Source: Pseudomonadota bacterium
GTDB lineage: Bacteria; Pseudomonadota; Gammaproteobacteria; Burkholderiales; Nitrosomonadaceae
DNA: 7,268 bases
Direction: 5' to 3'
Assembly (NCBI GenBank): GCA_018240935.1
Contig: JAFEEV010000186.1
Span: 1-7,268, forward strand
Shown: positions 7,163 through 7,268 of the stretch, piece by piece
Position numbering within the stretch: the stretch's first letter is position 1
Layout of the letters: every line of letters starts with the position of its first letter
The notes under the pieces: model-generated
What the model saw: the letters and a program-made list of their open reading frames with translations, nothing else
Told to the model about the DNA's origin: nothing
Databases searched by the model: none
Program-made: the position numbers and the translations under genes

Positions 7163-7178
7163 TGTGACATTTGTCACA
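7163..7178. promoter_or_regulatory. Perfect CRP/FNR-family operator palindrome
   Basis: TGTGACATTTGTCACA is a perfect inverted repeat with 7-bp arms and a 2-bp centre. It matches the CRP core TGTGA-N6-TCACA at all ten conserved bases. CRP, Vfr and related regulators bind such sites. Its location 247-262 bases upstream of the FMO ATG, next to a possible -10, suggests control of the operon. It could also serve a divergent gene beyond the right edge. Confidence 0.65.
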
Positions 7179-7268
7179 AACAGATTGAACGCAGTATGTA
7201 AGCTGATTGATGTTACAAAGAAGTTTAACTATCTGAATGATTAGGAAGGTAGTTCGTAAAATAAGCAC

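Larger units (their letters stand above)
6917..7268. other. Non-coding upstream region of the FMO-PKS unit
   Basis: No convincing gene lies in these 352 bases. The part from about 7080 to 7268 is clearly more AT-rich than the coding regions. It contains the two CRP-like sites and a possible -10 element. The part nearer the FMO would be a leader of about 210 nt with a stem-loop at 7047-7076 and a 10-bp palindrome, AGCGGCCGCT, at 6980-6989. Any divergent plus-strand gene would have to start at or beyond the right edge. Confidence 0.7.

Noticed and set aside
7047..7268. Minus-strand frame of up to 73 codons upstream of the FMO
   Set aside because: It has no recognisable domain, runs through the promoter palindromes and ends in the stem-loop. 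An inner ATG at 7136 giving a 29-codon peptide has a weak GGAAG before it but would start upstream of the proposed transcription start.
7237..7268. Plus-strand ATG open to the right edge (MIRKVVRKIS), perhaps the start of a divergent gene
   Set aside because: Only ten codons are visible and there is no good Shine-Dalgarno site. A weak TTGATG-17-TATCTG promoter (7207-7235) upstream of it would be too close to the ATG to be convincing.

Overview
The window is read almost entirely from the minus strand. It holds one complete gene and one very large gene that runs off the left edge. In transcription order, right to left, these are a 352-base leader and promoter region (6917-7268), a class B flavin-dependent monooxygenase (FMO, 459 aa, 6916-5537), a 104-base intercistronic gap with a small hairpin, and a multidomain type I polyketide synthase (PKS) starting at 5432. 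The PKS is open for 1810 codons and still unfinished at base 1. The many other short reading frames, on both strands, are shadows of these two genes.

The PKS reads KS - AT - DH - pseudo-KR (structural half) - ER-like - KR (start only). There is no C-methyltransferase, and the ACP and any release domain must lie outside the window. This is the domain order of animal fatty acid synthase and highly reducing iterative PKSs such as the mycobacterial Mas type. The KS, AT and DH keep their main catalytic residues. The ER-like domain has lost its nucleotide-binding glycine motif and looks inactive. If so, the enzyme would tend to leave double bonds in its product unless another ER acts in trans. The neighbouring FMO could oxidise the product; this link is inferred from gene order only.

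Upstream of the FMO is a perfect 16-bp palindrome matching the CRP-family core TGTGA-N6-TCACA. A degenerate second copy lies 41 bp away. A TAAAAT hexamer on the minus strand is placed so that the perfect site would sit near -42, as in class II CRP-dependent promoters. This suggests the two-gene unit is under CRP/FNR-family control.

The organism is a Gram-negative-type bacterium, probably a proteobacterium, with roughly 50% GC by eye, Shine-Dalgarno-led genes and a CRP-type site. I considered a betaproteobacterium of the Nitrosomonas kind but cannot support a genus from this sequence. No tRNA, rRNA, CRISPR, insertion sequence or phage gene was seen.
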